Assembly (NCBI GenBank): GCA_021202275.1
Contig: JAJQDI010000010.1
Span: forward strand, 248,001 to 312,000
Source: Bacteroides sp.
GTDB lineage: Bacteria; Bacteroidota; Bacteroidia; Bacteroidales; Bacteroidaceae
Length of the DNA stretch: 64,000 nt
Reading direction: 5' to 3'
In this document: piece by piece, positions 45,875-57,848 of the stretch
Layout: every line of letters starts with the position of its first letter
Position numbering within the stretch: position 1 is the stretch's first letter
Position numbers and translations under genes: made by a program
The notes under the pieces: generated by a model
Seen by the model: only the letters and a program-made list of their open reading frames with translations
What the model was told of the DNA's origin: nothing
Database searches by the model: none

Positions 45875-47014
45875 TCAATCCAGTATCCCGAAGCGATAGA
45901 TACACCGGCTATCGTATCTTTCTCCCGGTCTCAGCACCGTAGAAGGAAACTGAGGCTGGTTGGGGCTATCCGGGAAGTGCTGTGTTTCCAGACATACAGA
46001 GGTACGTTTTTCATAGGCTATCCCCTCTTTTCCGGTCATGGCTCCTCTCAGCCCATTGGCCGTATATACCTGTAGCCCGGGTTCATTGGTATACACTTCC
46101 AGAGTACGCCCACTTTTTTCGTCAACCAGCCGGGCCGCCGGCAGGCTCAGGTTGCCCTCTGTATTCAATACCCAGTTATGATCATATCCACCGGTCACAT
46201 TCAGTTGCAGCCAGTCTTCATCGATCCGCTCACCGATCCTGTAAGGTTCGGTAAAATCCAGCGGAGTACCCGCTACCGGCAGTATCTCTCCGGTCACCTG
46301 TTTCAGAGAGTCATATGGAGTATAGTAGTCCGCGTCTATATACAGGATCTGATCTTCTACGGAAGTATGGAAATCACCGGAAATATTAAAGAAAGAGTGA
46401 TGAGACAGATTGATTACCGTAGGCTTATCCGTTTGTGCTTCGTAACGGATATCCAATTCGTTGTCCTCCGTCACTGTATAAAAGAGAGATACCTGCAGGT
46501 TGCCCGGAAAGCCATTTTCTCCGTCCGGCGAAAGGTAACTCAGTTTCAGGGTAGACTCACTGACTGGTTCTGCCTGCCACACCCGGGAAGCAAATCCGGG
46601 ATCCCCTCCGTGCGCAGAATGTTCTCCGGTATTTTTAGTCAGTTGATAGTTCACAGAATCCAATGTAAACTCCGCGTTGAGGATACGTCCGATGTACCGA
46701 CCGATGGTAGCTCCGAAGTTCTGTTTCCGCTCTACGTACGCGCCGATGGCAGGAAAACCAGCTACCACATCCGCCCACTCACCGTTGCGGTCGGGCACCA
46801 TCACAGATACTACCCGGGCACCGTAGTTGGTTACACAGACTTCCATGCCCTGTCTGTTTTTCAGTATGTAAAGATCCGTGAGTTGCCCATCCAGTTCCAT
46901 ACGAAAATCACTGACCCGTAAACCCGATAAAGTAGTTTCATCCCTGGCTTTACAAGCTATACACAGGGCCATCACCACCACCATCATACCTGCTAAAACG
47001 CCTACACGACTCAT
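45875..47014 (-). CDS. galM: Aldose 1-epimerase (galactose mutarotase), lipoprotein
   Basis: 379 residues. Interconverts alpha and beta anomers of galactose or glucose. The lipobox LCIAC (Cys about 21) and hydrophobic start place it in the periplasm, as in other Bacteroidetes GalM proteins linked to glycan breakdown. Catalytic landmarks: NTGEHSAHGGDPGF, INLSHHSFFNISG (His), and ETQHFPDSPNQPQFPSTVL with the catalytic Glu. It is divergent from the DUF1573 gene; each has its own -7 element. Confidence 0.95.
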   Translation of the reverse strand: MSRVGVLAGMMVVVMALCIACKARDETTLSGLRVSDFRMELDGQLTDLYILKNRQGMEVCVTNYGARVVSVMVPDRNGEWADVVAGFPAIGAYVERKQNFGATIGRYIGRILNAEFTLDSVNYQLTKNTGEHSAHGGDPGFASRVWQAEPVSESTLKLSYLSPDGENGFPGNLQVSLFYTVTEDNELDIRYEAQTDKPTVINLSHHSFFNISGDFHTSVEDQILYIDADYYTPYDSLKQVTGEILPVAGTPLDFTEPYRIGERIDEDWLQLNVTGGYDHNWVLNTEGNLSLPAARLVDEKSGRTLEVYTNEPGLQVYTANGLRGAMTGKEGIAYEKRTSVCLETQHFPDSPNQPQFPSTVLRPGERYDSRCIYRFGILD

Positions 47015-47046
47015 GCTGTTCTTGTAATTTATTTAATACTATTTGG

Positions 47047-47054
47047 CAAATATA
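47047..47054 (-). promoter_or_regulatory. -7 element for galM
   Basis: TATATTTG on the minus strand, 32 bp before the galM ATG. It is only 25 bp from the divergent element at 47080, so the two promoters share one short control region. Confidence 0.5.
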
Positions 47055-47079
47055 CAGGATTATTTCCAGAAAAATGCCC

Positions 47080-47087
47080 TATCTTTG
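47080..47087 (+). promoter_or_regulatory. -7 element for the DUF1573 gene
   Basis: TATCTTTG, 28 bp before the ATG at 47116. It excludes the upstream start at 47074. Confidence 0.55.
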
Positions 47088-47115
47088 CAGCGTAAACTTA
47101 ATAAAGAAAGGTAAA

Positions 47116-47511
47116 ATGAAGAAACTGTTCTTTTTCATGGCTATACTGCTGCTGAATGTCGGTTATGCGGCCGCACAGGGTAAAGCGGAAATAAAGTTTG
47201 ACGAGACCACTCACAATTTCGGAACCTTTTCGGAAAACGATCCGGTGGTAACTACCACATTTACCTATACCAATATCGGCGATGCTCCGCTGGTGATACA
47301 CCAGGCCGTAGCTTCCTGTGGATGTACCGTACCTGAGTACACCAAAGAGCCGATCATGCCGGGCCAGAAAGGTACTGTAAGCGTTACATACAACGGTACA
47401 GGCAAATATCCCGGACATTTCAAGAAATCGATCACTTTGCGTACCAATGGCAAAACAGAAATGATGCGTCTCTATATCGAAGGGGATATGACAGCTAAAG
47501 ATACGAATTAA
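47116..47511 (+). CDS. DUF1573 domain secreted protein
   Basis: 131 residues with a signal peptide ending YAAAQ. A single Ig-like beta-sandwich of the DUF1573 family (HYDIN/ASPM-type): FDETTHNFGTFSENDP, YTNIGDAPLVI, ASCGCTVPEYTKEPI with its CxC, and KKSITLRTNG. The family is abundant in Bacteroidetes and secreted, with no proven function. It stands alone and is followed by a T-run terminator. Confidence 0.92.
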   Translation: MKKLFFFMAILLLNVGYAAAQGKAEIKFDETTHNFGTFSENDPVVTTTFTYTNIGDAPLVIHQAVASCGCTVPEYTKEPIMPGQKGTVSVTYNGTGKYPGHFKKSITLRTNGKTEMMRLYIEGDMTAKDTN

Positions 47512-47523
47512 GTGTTAAGTTCT

Positions 47524-47605
47524 GAGTTTTAAGTTTTAAGTTTTTCCAATAGGAACGGAACTAACAGAAGTAAGTTAGAAGTGGAAAGTTTAAGTTCTGA
47601 GTTTT
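47524..47605. repeat. AAGTTTTAAGTT-type short repeats
   Basis: GAGTTTTAAGTTTTAAGTT at 47524 recurs exactly at 58059. AAGTTCTGAGTTTT occurs twice here (about 47516 and 47591). It lies between the DUF1573 stop and its terminator. Confidence 0.55.
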
Positions 47606-47666
47606 TCCATAGAAAGCTATATAACAAATAAGGATGCAAAATAAGAGAAATAAACGACAACACGGA

Positions 47667-47696
47667 GGAGAATCTTTTTGATTCTCCTTTTTTTTT
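47667..47696 (+). terminator. Intrinsic terminator after DUF1573
   Basis: GGAGAATC (47667-47674), loop TTTTT, GATTCTCC (47680-47687), then nine T. A textbook terminator on the plus strand, 156 bp after the stop codon. Confidence 0.85.
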
Positions 47697-47809
47697 GCTT
47701 TCTTTGAACATTTTTTTAGATATTCTGATTTACTCACAAACATCCGCTGGCACGCCTGGCACAGGCATACCACCGCCTTTGGCCCCGGAACGTCAGGCGG
47801 AGTTTGTTG

Positions 47810-47943
47810 TACGCCGACCCGGGAGCAGGATCTGTCTGAGCGGAGCGACTTTATCCTGCAAAGAGGCGTACAACAAACGGAGTAGCGAAAATACGTAAAT
47901 CATATGTTATGCGATGTATTTTCAATCGTACATCGTAAATCTC
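47810..47943. repeat. Dispersed repeat module shared with 5195-5324
   Basis: Shares GATCTGTCTGAGCG, then AGCGA, TCCTGC, AAACGGAGTA, ACGTAAATC and ATGCGATGTATTTTCAATCG in the same order with the copy at 5195-5324. It ends in the TTTACGAT-type unit. The rest of 47697-48012 shows no gene. Confidence 0.7.
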
Positions 47944-48012
47944 CTGTCGGAGCAAAGAAAGGAAGAAAATATATAAACACATTAAAGATAAACATAAAAA
48001 TATCCAAACAAC

Positions 48013-50007
48013 ATGAAGCAGGAAGACGAAAAGATCACCGGTTTACCCGAGAACGCATTCCGGGAACTCAAGCCCGGTGAAGTATACAACCCGTTGATGA
48101 GCCCCGACAAAGCCTATCCGGAGGTCAACCTCTGGTCGGTACTCTGGGGCATTGCCATGGCCATCCTTTTCTCCGCCGCGGCAGCCTATCTCGGACTGAA
48201 GGTCGGTCAGGTATTCGAAGCCGCCATTCCCATCGCCATCATCGCGGTCGGCGTATCCGGACTGGCCAAACGCAAAAACGCGCTCGGAGAGAATGTCATC
48301 ATCCAGTCCATAGGCTCCAGTTCGGGAGTGATCGTGGCCGGTGCCATCTTCACCCTTCCCGCCCTGTATATCCTACAGAAAAGCTATCCCGAGGAGATCA
48401 CCGTTACCTTCATCCAGGTATTTATCAGTTCCCTGCTGGGAGGCGTATTGGGTATCCTGTTCCTGATCCCGTTCCGCAAATACTTCGTACAGGATATGCA
48501 CGGACAATATCCTTTCCCCGAAGCTACCGCCACCACGCAGGTATTGGTATCCGGAGAGAAAGGGGGCAGTCAGGCCAAGCCCCTGTTGATCGCCGGTATC
48601 GTCGGAGGTCTCTACGACTTCATTGTGGCTACTTTCGGATGGTGGAACGAAGATTTTACAAGCCGTGTGACAGCCTGGGGCGAAACCGTTGCCGATAAGG
48701 CCAAATTAGTATTCAAAGTGAATACAGGCGCGGCGGTACTGGGTCTGGGCTATATCGTCGGTCTGAAATACGCCGCCATCATCTGCGCCGGTTCGCTGGC
48801 AGTATGGTGGATCATCATTCCCGGTATGTCCATGATCTGGGGAGATACGGTATTAAATATGTGGAACCCACAGATCACTGCTACCGTAGGCAGTATGTCT
48901 CCGGAAGAGATCTTCCGCAATTACGCCCGCAGCATAGGTATCGGAGGCATTGCCATGGCAGGTATCATAGGGATCATACGCTCCTGGAGCATTATCAAAA
49001 GCGCCATCGGCCTGGCCGCTAAAGAGATGGGAGGCAAGGCCGACACCTCTTCCGTACAGGTTCGCCGTACCCAACGCGATATTTCCATGAAGATCATCGG
49101 CTTCGGCTCCTGCCTGACCATCTTGCTGATCGGTCTCTTCTTCTATCTGGATGTGATGCAGGGAAATTTGCTGCACACCTTAGTAGCCATTGTACTGGTG
49201 GCGGGTATAGCCTTCCTGTTCACTACCGTAGCTGCCAACGCCATTGCCATCGTAGGTACCAATCCGGTATCGGGAATGACATTGATGACCCTGATCCTCG
49301 CCTCGGTAGTGATGGTAGCCGTGGGATTGCGCGGCCCCGAAGGGATGGTAGCCGCACTTATTATGGGAGGAGTCGTATGTACAGCCCTCTCCATGGCAGG
49401 CGGATTTATCACCGACCTGAAGATCGGTTACTGGCTAGGAACCACTCCCGCCAAACAGGAAACATGGAAATTCCTGGGAACTGTTGTCTCTGCTGCCACA
49501 GTAGGTGGGGTGATGATCATCCTGAACGATGCTTACGGATTCACCAGCGGTAAATTAGCCGCCCCGCAGGCCAATGCGATGGCTGCCGTGATCGAACCGT
49601 TGATGAGCGGTGTAGGGGCTCCCTGGCTGCTGTACGGTATCGGAGCACTGCTGGCCATCCTGCTTACCTATTTCAAGATCCCCGCACTGGCCTTCGCTCT
49701 GGGTATGTTCATCCCCCTGGAACTGAATATTCCCCTGATCGTGGGAGGAGCCGTGAACTGGTACGTAACCAGCCGCAGCAAAGACGAAACACTCAACAGA
49801 GAAAGAGGCGAAAAAGGTACATTGCTTGCCTCCGGATTTATTGCCGGAGGGGCCCTGATGGGAGTAGTGAGTGCCGCGCTCCGTTTCGGTGGCATCGATA
49901 TGGTGAACGAAGCCTGGCTGCAAAACTCACTTTCCGAAGTCCTGGCACTCGGTGCGTATGCCTTGTTGATTGTCTACTTCATCCGCTCTTCCATGAAAGT
50001 GAAATAA
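48013..50007 (+). CDS. OPT family oligopeptide transporter
   Basis: 664 residues with about 16 hydrophobic helices, the size and layout of the bacterial OPT family, which imports small peptides or metal chelates using proton motive force. Landmarks: the short cytosolic N-terminus, NLWSVLWGIAMAILFSAAAAYLGLKVGQ, MHGQYPFPEATATTQVLVSG and NPVSGMTLMTLI. The substrate is unknown. Single gene with a hairpin 31 bp behind its stop. Confidence 0.93.
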   Translation: MKQEDEKITGLPENAFRELKPGEVYNPLMSPDKAYPEVNLWSVLWGIAMAILFSAAAAYLGLKVGQVFEAAIPIAIIAVGVSGLAKRKNALGENVIIQSIGSSSGVIVAGAIFTLPALYILQKSYPEEITVTFIQVFISSLLGGVLGILFLIPFRKYFVQDMHGQYPFPEATATTQVLVSGEKGGSQAKPLLIAGIVGGLYDFIVATFGWWNEDFTSRVTAWGETVADKAKLVFKVNTGAAVLGLGYIVGLKYAAIICAGSLAVWWIIIPGMSMIWGDTVLNMWNPQITATVGSMSPEEIFRNYARSIGIGGIAMAGIIGIIRSWSIIKSAIGLAAKEMGGKADTSSVQVRRTQRDISMKIIGFGSCLTILLIGLFFYLDVMQGNLLHTLVAIVLVAGIAFLFTTVAANAIAIVGTNPVSGMTLMTLILASVVMVAVGLRGPEGMVAALIMGGVVCTALSMAGGFITDLKIGYWLGTTPAKQETWKFLGTVVSAATVGGVMIILNDAYGFTSGKLAAPQANAMAAVIEPLMSGVGAPWLLYGIGALLAILLTYFKIPALAFALGMFIPLELNIPLIVGGAVNWYVTSRSKDETLNRERGEKGTLLASGFIAGGALMGVVSAALRFGGIDMVNEAWLQNSLSEVLALGAYALLIVYFIRSSMKVK

Positions 50008-50038
50008 AATTTCTTCTTTATAGAAGACCGTAACACCA

Positions 50039-50078
50039 CGACCGCTCCGCCAGGATCTACTGCCTGCCGGAGCGGTCG
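50039..50078. terminator. Strong hairpin after the OPT gene
   Basis: CGACCGCTCCG (50039-50049) pairs fully with 50068-50078; an inner CAGG/CCTG extends it. There is no T-run. It probably ends or protects the transporter mRNA. Confidence 0.6.
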
Positions 50079-50255
50079 CACTTATATAGCAAGTATCCAA
50101 CCTGTAATCCATACTTTAAAACTGCCATCAGATGCATTCCCTGCCCCTGCGCCCACTCTTCCTTCCCTGTTCTGCCATCCGGTACCAGTAAAGATCCGGA
50201 TCCGTGCAAAGAGAACTCCAGGACTCTCCCGATAAAATTCCGGATCTTTACTTGT

Positions 50256-50342
50256 GGAGACCCGGGTCTCCACCCCCTGGACATCCGGGTCTCCACCCAT
50301 TGGACACCCGGGTCTCCACCTATTGGACACCCGGGTCTCCAC
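50256..50342. repeat. Four 23-bp tandem repeats with palindromic core
   Basis: Units start at 50256, 50279, 50302 and 50325. The core is GGAGACCCGGGTCTCC (a perfect palindrome in unit 1), or GGACACCCGGGTCTCC with ATCCGGGT in unit 2. The 5-bp linkers vary. The array is bracketed by inverted TTCCGG...TGTGGAG sequences (from about 50239 and to about 50357). The 23-bp period is not a multiple of 3, so an apparent reading frame through it is not meaningful. It sits between the OPT gene and the esterase gene. Confidence 0.85.
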
Positions 50343-50536
50343 AAACAGAATTCCGGAACAGGTTATGTGGAACTCCGAATGGCTCCGGAGACAACTCCGG
50401 ATCTCTCCCGGCTGTCTGTATTATCCCTTCTCAGACCAAACAATAAGCCTCTCTGAGAACATAGCCGAACCTTCTGTTTTCCTTAAATTTCATTATAATT
50501 TATATAAAAGGATAGAAAAAATAGACAAGGATGTTG

Positions 50537-50544
50537 TACATTTG
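50537..50544 (+). promoter_or_regulatory. -7 element for the esterase/GH2 operon
   Basis: TACATTTG fits TAnnTTTG, 84 bp before the ATG at 50629. No -33 box is apparent in the AT-rich stretch upstream. Confidence 0.45.
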
Positions 50545-50628
50545 CAACAGATAGGACCAACAGAAAAGATCTATATCCTTTTTCTGTTCCCTGATACAGG
50601 AAAAACGCGTATTTCAAGTGCTGTACCT

Positions 50629-51459
50629 ATGAAAAAGTTAATCTTATTTCTGGCTGTTGCCAGTACCTTGTCTTTGTTTGCCCAGAAACCGATAGAGATC
50701 CCTTTGTGGCCGGATGGGGCTCCCAACAGCAATCATCTCTCTGAAGATCCATCCTACGATCCGGTATTGTTTGTATATCCGGCTCAGAATCCCAATGGTA
50801 TGGCTATTATTATGTGTCCGGGAGGTGGATACACCCACCTGGCCATGAATCACGAAGGACACGATATGGCTGCCTGGTTCAACACGCAAGGGATCACCTA
50901 CGTCATTCTGAAATACCGCATGCCCAACGGCAACTACGAAGTGCCTTTTTCCGATGCCGAACAGGCCATACATACCATACGCACACGGGCGACCGAGTGG
51001 CAGATACGCCCCGATCGCGTTGGTATCATGGGTGCCTCCGCAGGAGGACACCTGGCCTCCACACTGGCTACACACCACAGCAGTCCGGCCACTCGTCCGG
51101 ATTTCCAGATCCTGCTCTACCCGGTGATCACGATGGACGCGGAATATACCCACGCCGGGTCCCGCAGGAATCTGATCGGAGAATCACCTGATACCCATCT
51201 GATAGCGGCCTACAGCAACGAACTCCGGGTGAACGAAAAGACTCCCCAGGCTTTTATCGTACTGTCTTCCGACGACAAAGCCGTACCGGCGGAGAACACG
51301 ATCCGTTATTATCGCTCTCTGTTGCAATACGATATTCCCGCCTCCTTACATGCTTATCCTACCGGCGGACATGGATGGGGGTTCCGGGACAACTTTACCT
51401 ACAAGCGTCAATGGACAGAAGAATTGGAAAAGTGGCTTCGCGAAGGCCTCAGGTTCTGA
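50629..51459 (+). CDS. Secreted alpha/beta hydrolase (esterase/acetyl xylan esterase-like)
   Basis: 276 residues from ATG 50629, where a signal peptide ending LSLFAQ begins; the longer frame from 50254 crosses the tandem repeats and is dismissed. Landmarks: IPLWPDGAPNSN, oxyanion hole MCPGGGYTHLAM, nucleophile GASAGGHLAS, acid in SSDDKAVP and catalytic His in TGGHGWGFRD. This set fits carbohydrate esterases that deacetylate xylan or similar glycans. The GH2 gene follows after 54 bp, suggesting joint glycan processing. Confidence 0.9.
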   Translation: MKKLILFLAVASTLSLFAQKPIEIPLWPDGAPNSNHLSEDPSYDPVLFVYPAQNPNGMAIIMCPGGGYTHLAMNHEGHDMAAWFNTQGITYVILKYRMPNGNYEVPFSDAEQAIHTIRTRATEWQIRPDRVGIMGASAGGHLASTLATHHSSPATRPDFQILLYPVITMDAEYTHAGSRRNLIGESPDTHLIAAYSNELRVNEKTPQAFIVLSSDDKAVPAENTIRYYRSLLQYDIPASLHAYPTGGHGWGFRDNFTYKRQWTEELEKWLREGLRF

Positions 51460-51483
51460 TCTTCTCTTCACCTTTCCATTTAA

Positions 51484-54726
<3,243 letters not shown>

Positions 54727-54750
54727 GATATACTGAACCCATGGTCGGCA

Positions 54751-54878
54751 CAGTCAATCAAAGAATTGACGTAGCCAACCAGGCGATCAGCAAAGAGATG
54801 TACGATGTACGACTGAGAAGACAACTACCCTAACGACTGGTCATATTCTCTTATAGAGACGCATAGTTGCGTCTCTAT
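54751..54878. repeat. Intergenic repeats behind GH2
   Basis: 54751-54800 matches the minus strand of 8096-8150 (CAGTCAATC, then CGTAGCCAACCAGGCG and ATCAGC). GATGTACGATGTACGA follows. 54853-54878 is a perfect 10-bp hairpin with loop ATAGTT, of the same GAGACGC type as at 387-416. It probably also ends the GH2 transcript. The remaining 54879-55056 shows nothing. Confidence 0.7.
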
Positions 54879-55056
54879 ATTTGTGTTTCTATATTTGCGT
54901 TTCCCGATCTATGTCTTGCTGTTGTTCTTCTGTTCTTTTGTCTGATGAACAAACAGAAAAATAAAGAGGAAACCTGTCAAATGAAGCAAAAAGCTATTTC
55001 CATCATAAATCAGTAAATCGTTCTTATCCTTGAACCCTTGTTTACAAAGAAATTTG

Positions 55057-55064
55057 TATATTTG
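55057..55064 (+). promoter_or_regulatory. -7 element of the DUF1460 leader RNA
   Basis: TATATTTG, with TTG 16 bp upstream (55038-55040). Transcription should start near 55070, leaving a leader of about 190 nt. Confidence 0.55.
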
Positions 55065-55070
55065 ACAGGC

Positions 55071-55250
55071 ATTAGCCCGGGAACACGCAAAGCAAAGCGA
55101 TGTGGTTCTCCGGGCTAAAACCGTAAAAAATCCCTGTACCCACCGGTAGAAACCGGTAACAGGCAAACATTGAACCTCTACAGGATGTTTCTCTATAGAA
55201 GCCAGGAAGCGGATCACCTCCCGGGAAACCGCCGGTCCGGGGCTTGCAAA
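55071..55250 (+). ncRNA. Candidate structured leader RNA or small RNA
   Basis: Three clear hairpins follow one another. First, TTAGCCCGG (55072-55080) with 55110-55118, extended inward by GAAC/GTTC. Second, CCTGT (55133-55137) with 55159-55163 enclosing ACCGGT-AGAA-ACCGGT. Third, AAACAT (55165-55170) with 55185-55190 enclosing CCT/AGG. A GC-rich segment (55208-55242) with GCGG/CCGC and CCCGG/CCGGG options comes before the ATG. No T-run closes it. No known riboswitch class was recognised by eye. Confidence 0.4.
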
Positions 55251-55261
55251 AAGAAAAAGAT

Positions 55262-56041
55262 ATGAAAACAATTTCTCTCTTCTGCTTAGGTCTCTGTCTC
55301 ACGCTTACGGTCCCTCTTGCGGCCCAGCCACACCCATCTGCCGTCACCGCGAATGCCTTGAAGTTCCTGAATACTCCCTACGTGGCACATACCCTGGAGC
55401 AAGAACCGGAACAACTGATCATACGATGCAACGAAGTAGATTGCATCATACTGGTGGAGTATGTGATGGCACTGACCCTTTCCGGTGAGACAGACTGCAG
55501 AGCCCATACAGCAACCTTCGTAGATCGTCTGAGACAGATCCGATACCGCAACGGAGAGATCAACGGCTATGCTTCGCGTCTGCATTATGTGGCCGAATGG
55601 ATAGAGAACGGGGTGAAAGCTGGATTTATAAAAGACATTACTGCCGCACACAATCCGCATACCCAGACACTCCGATTGAACTTCATGTCTACCCATCCTG
55701 AAAGTTACCGGCAGCTCAGAAACAACCCTGACGAAACGGCCCGGATGGCCGAAACAGAAAAAAGACTCTCCGGACAGGTGATCCATTGGCTACCCAAAGA
55801 GGAACTGCCCGACCAAGGACTGCCCTGGATACAGGATGGAGATATATTGGCACTCACTACCCAGGTAGACGGGTTGGATGTCAGTCACATGGGTATCGCG
55901 GTTTATATAGGCGACGAACTGCGCCTCTTGCATGCCTCTTCGCAGAAAGGAAAAGTAGTGATCGAAGACGTGCCCCTGCGACAGACCCTTGCCAACAACA
56001 AAGGATGGACAGGGATACGCGTACTGAGACTGATACAATGA
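55262..56041 (+). CDS. DUF1460 amidase-like (NlpC/P60 fold) secreted protein
   Basis: 259 residues from ATG 55262, which begins a signal peptide ending PLAAQ. Family DUF1460, known structurally as an N-acetylmuramoyl-L-alanine amidase-like NlpC/P60 relative, probably cutting or recycling peptidoglycan fragments in the periplasm. Candidate catalytic Cys61 in NEVDCIILVEYV and His209 in DVSHMGIAVYI fit the C/H pair of that fold. The gene is preceded by a structured 190-nt leader. A GDSL esterase gene follows 27 bp later, possibly in the same operon. Confidence 0.88.
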   Translation: MKTISLFCLGLCLTLTVPLAAQPHPSAVTANALKFLNTPYVAHTLEQEPEQLIIRCNEVDCIILVEYVMALTLSGETDCRAHTATFVDRLRQIRYRNGEINGYASRLHYVAEWIENGVKAGFIKDITAAHNPHTQTLRLNFMSTHPESYRQLRNNPDETARMAETEKRLSGQVIHWLPKEELPDQGLPWIQDGDILALTTQVDGLDVSHMGIAVYIGDELRLLHASSQKGKVVIEDVPLRQTLANNKGWTGIRVLRLIQ

Positions 56042-56068
56042 AAAATCAATACATACAAACAATTTGCT

Positions 56069-56767
56069 ATGAAAACAGTTTATCTTTTAGTAATTGGACT
56101 CCTGATGAATTCCATGTATGTCCTGGCACAGGACAATCAACCCGACTGGCCCAATCTGAACAAATACAGAGAGGCCAATGCTGCGGTAGCTCCCAAAGCT
56201 GCCGGAGAGCAGCGTGTGGTATTTATGGGCAACTCCATCACAGAAGGCTGGGTAAAGTTCCGCCCCTCTTTTTTTGAAGGCCGTTCCTATATCGGTCGGG
56301 GCATAAGCGGACAAACCACGCCACAGATGCTGATACGCTTCCGGCAGGATGTAGTGAACCTGGACCCGGATGTAGTAGTGATCCTGGCGGGTACCAATGA
56401 CATTGCCGGCAATACCGGACCTGCGTCTTTAGAGATGATCCTGGACAACCTGATGTCTATGTGTGAGATTGCCCGTGCCAATGGCATACGCGTGGTACTC
56501 TGTTCCGTGTTGCCAGCGTATGATTATCCCTGGCGCAAAGGGCTGGAACCAGCAGATAAGATCCCGGCACTCAACGCCATGATCCGGGAATATGCCGATC
56601 GTCATCAGATCGTATATGGAGACTATTTCACTGCCATGGCAGATGAGAGGAACGGTCTGAAAGAGGAGTATACCTACGACGGAGTACATCCCGATGAACA
56701 GGGTTATATAGTTATGGAACCGATCGTAGAAGAAGGTATCCGTAAAGCCCTTCAACAAGAAAAATAA
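56069..56767 (+). CDS. SGNH/GDSL hydrolase, secreted
   Basis: 232 residues with signal peptide ending YVLAQ. The four SGNH blocks are present: Ser in VFMGNSITEGW, Gly in IGRGISGQTTPQML, Asn in LAGTNDIAGN, Asp/His in YDGVHPDEQGY. It should deacylate carbohydrates or lipids in the periplasm. It lies between the DUF1460 gene (27 bp) and a membrane protein gene (44 bp), all on the plus strand. Confidence 0.94.
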   Translation: MKTVYLLVIGLLMNSMYVLAQDNQPDWPNLNKYREANAAVAPKAAGEQRVVFMGNSITEGWVKFRPSFFEGRSYIGRGISGQTTPQMLIRFRQDVVNLDPDVVVILAGTNDIAGNTGPASLEMILDNLMSMCEIARANGIRVVLCSVLPAYDYPWRKGLEPADKIPALNAMIREYADRHQIVYGDYFTAMADERNGLKEEYTYDGVHPDEQGYIVMEPIVEEGIRKALQQEK

Positions 56768-56811
56768 CACACCTATATATACATCCCGTTCCGGACAAAG
56801 AATCCCGTATC

Positions 56812-57768
56812 ATGATAGCCACAGGCATCGATCGTATATATAGCATATTTCTCTCCTGGCGCTCCAAGCAATACATGGAGCGCATGGTATTTGTTGCCGC
56901 CATCTTCTTTTTCCTAATGCACTGTCTCATCATCCTGATCATAAATTCCGGATGGAGCCATCAGCAAAACCCCGACTATTTCCGGGCGATCCCCGACCTG
57001 CTCTCGGCCATCTATACTCCGTTTTCCATCATTCTGCTCTATGAGATCTATTCCCTCATTTATCACCTCACACAGTCCATAACGATCTATATTGCCAAGC
57101 AATACGAGATCATCGCTCTGATCTTTATCCGCGGACTGTTTGACAATCTGGCCAAAGCATCCAGTCACATCGATCGTTTCGACCGCACAGACCTGATCGG
57201 ATTGCTCATCTCTTTCGGAGGTCTGATCCTGCTTCTGTTGCTGATCTTCTGTTTTTATAAACTTTCCGGAACGAAGAACATGCGTACCTCCCTGCATCCG
57301 CCCAAGCTCACAGCCAAGCAAAGCCGATACATAACGATCAAGAAAATGATCTCGTTGTTCCTGATTGCCTCCTTTGCTGTTCTGTTCTTCCACAGTTTCG
57401 GAGAGTTAAGGCATATGGAGACCATCACCTTTACCGAATTGGTGAATATGTTCAAAAAAATGAGTTATCAGTTCTTCAATCATTTCTTTACCATTCTTAT
57501 ATTGACCGAAGTACTGCTACTGCTCTTTACCTTCAACCTCACCGAACACTTTGATAAGGTGATCCGGAATTCCGGATTCATCCTTTCTACCATCCTGTTG
57601 AAACTCTCTTTCCGTACCGAAGGATGGATCAGCATCTCCCTGATCCTGCTGGCCGTATTGTTCGGAGTGGTGATCGAAGCAATTTACAAACTCTACGAAC
57701 AGAAACTCGAGCAGGTAGATTGCCGCAACTGCCAGTCGGAAGTCCCTCCTGATACCACGTTGGGATAG
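56812..57768 (+). CDS. Multi-spanning membrane protein of unknown function
   Basis: 318 residues with about seven hydrophobic stretches (near 27-46, 64-84, 104-122, 131-150, 178-196, 220-240, 252-286). A His/Asp-containing cytoplasmic or periplasmic loop SHIDRFDRTD precedes the fourth. The C-terminal tail ends CRNCQSEVPPDTTLG. No family was recognised. It follows the GDSL gene by 44 bp and ends with TAG, another case of TAG as a normal stop. Confidence 0.8.
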   Translation: MIATGIDRIYSIFLSWRSKQYMERMVFVAAIFFFLMHCLIILIINSGWSHQQNPDYFRAIPDLLSAIYTPFSIILLYEIYSLIYHLTQSITIYIAKQYEIIALIFIRGLFDNLAKASSHIDRFDRTDLIGLLISFGGLILLLLLIFCFYKLSGTKNMRTSLHPPKLTAKQSRYITIKKMISLFLIASFAVLFFHSFGELRHMETITFTELVNMFKKMSYQFFNHFFTILILTEVLLLLFTFNLTEHFDKVIRNSGFILSTILLKLSFRTEGWISISLILLAVLFGVVIEAIYKLYEQKLEQVDCRNCQSEVPPDTTLG

Positions 57769-57848
57769 AGGTCCATTCTTTATAACTCCATGAACTATTT
57801 TCCGAAATCAGCTGTTTACTTATCACTTACTTAAACCAATTTATAGTT

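Noticed and set aside
50256..50342. Short CRISPR array
   Set aside because: Units are 23 bp with 5-bp linkers instead of unique spacers, and no cas genes are present.
50254..50628. N-terminal extension of the esterase through the tandem repeats
   Set aside because: The repeat period (23 bp) shifts frame each unit, and a clean signal peptide starts at 50629.
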